A stretch of DNA of 64,000 nucleotides, from contig NZ_CP050145.1 in assembly GCF_016767715.1 (NCBI RefSeq), positions 1,674,001 to 1,738,000 of the forward strand, given 5' to 3'. A model generated the notes under the pieces. That model was given only the letters and a program-made list of their open reading frames with translations. It ran no database searches and had not been told where the DNA came from. The translations under genes and the position numbers were made by a program. The stretch's first letter is position 1. Every line of letters begins with the position of its first letter. This document shows positions 63,965 to 64,000 of the stretch, piece by piece. Source of the DNA: Mycobacteroides chelonae. Lineage in GTDB: Bacteria > Actinomycetota > Actinomycetes > Mycobacteriales > Mycobacteriaceae.

Positions 63965-64000
63965 CGCAGATCCGCCTCCTCGGCCCGAACTGCCCACTGC
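63961..64000 (-). CDS. nirA: C-terminal end of probable ferredoxin-sulfite reductase (partial)
   Basis: The frame ending in the TGA that overlaps the cysH ATG reads QWAVRAEEADLR and runs off the window. Position directly before cysH, tight ATGA coupling and the acidic C-terminal helix suit NirA/SirA (Rv2391 position), the sirohaem enzyme that reduces sulfite to sulfide. Only 12 residues are visible, so identity rests on synteny. Confidence 0.5.
   Translation of the reverse strand, partial: QWAVRAEEADLR

Overview
The window is a high-GC actinobacterial chromosome segment. Protein sequences and gene order (rpf, mobA, valS-folC-ndk-rne, rplU-rpmA-obg-proB, proA, nadD-rsfS-gpgP-octT, comEA-comEC-holA/rpsT, lepA, subI-cysTWA, cysH) match a Mycobacterium-type genome. 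It looks collinear with the Rv2453c to Rv2392 stretch of M. tuberculosis, and individual proteins resemble Mycobacteroides abscessus or a close rapid grower. I see no prophage, insertion sequence, CRISPR array, rRNA or tRNA. The novelty lies in gene islands inserted between conserved blocks.

Layout. 1-5042: resuscitation-promoting factor, mobA, a YibE/F membrane protein, a glyoxalase-like protein, an FAD monooxygenase and a DUF937 protein. 5109-17513: the housekeeping block valS-folC-DUF4233-ndk, rne, two small secreted proteins, then rplU-rpmA-obg-proB. 17603-20271: four tandem, diverged secreted paralogues. 20273-30588: ribokinase, proA, a MoxR/VWA pair, nadD-rsfS-gpgP-octT-degV (translation control and methylglucose lipopolysaccharide synthesis), and comEA-comEC. 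30596-36551, minus strand: a DinB/maleylpyruvate-isomerase-like protein, a flavin oxidoreductase, and a four-gene membrane/lipoprotein cluster called here locus A. 36683-47109: holA/rpsT, the ATP-grasp/alpha-E/transglutaminase set, a TetR regulator, a PemK-like protein, lepA, DUF899 and nitronate monooxygenase. 47150-50682: trehalase-type GH15 and two paralogous lipoproteins. 50672-55549, minus strand: a five-gene, translationally coupled cluster called locus B. 55610-55953: two tiny membrane proteins. 56038-64000: sulfate uptake (subI-cysT-cysW-cysA) behind a cysteine-rich leader peptide, a His-rich mini-protein, and the divergent sulfate-reduction operon (nirA end)-cysH-cysD-cysN-chelatase.

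Most interesting observation: locus A and locus B each encode a polytopic membrane protein with two Asp-x3-His...His motifs. In locus B the spacings (D48-H52-H65 and D135-H139-H153) equal those I recall for the Cu_C (D156/H160/H173) and Cu_D (N227/H231/H245) copper ligands of PmoC from particulate methane monooxygenase. The neighbours are extracytoplasmic beta-domain proteins with HxH or Met/His motifs, one of them with a beta-domain/TM-hairpin/beta-domain topology like PmoB. These may be uncharacterised actinobacterial relatives or analogues of copper membrane monooxygenases. Other points of note: a predicted cysteine-attenuation leader peptide ahead of subI, a 56-bp palindromic element present twice, a 24-bp tandem duplication carrying the stop codons of two convergent genes, and miniature ORFs bridging neighbouring genes.
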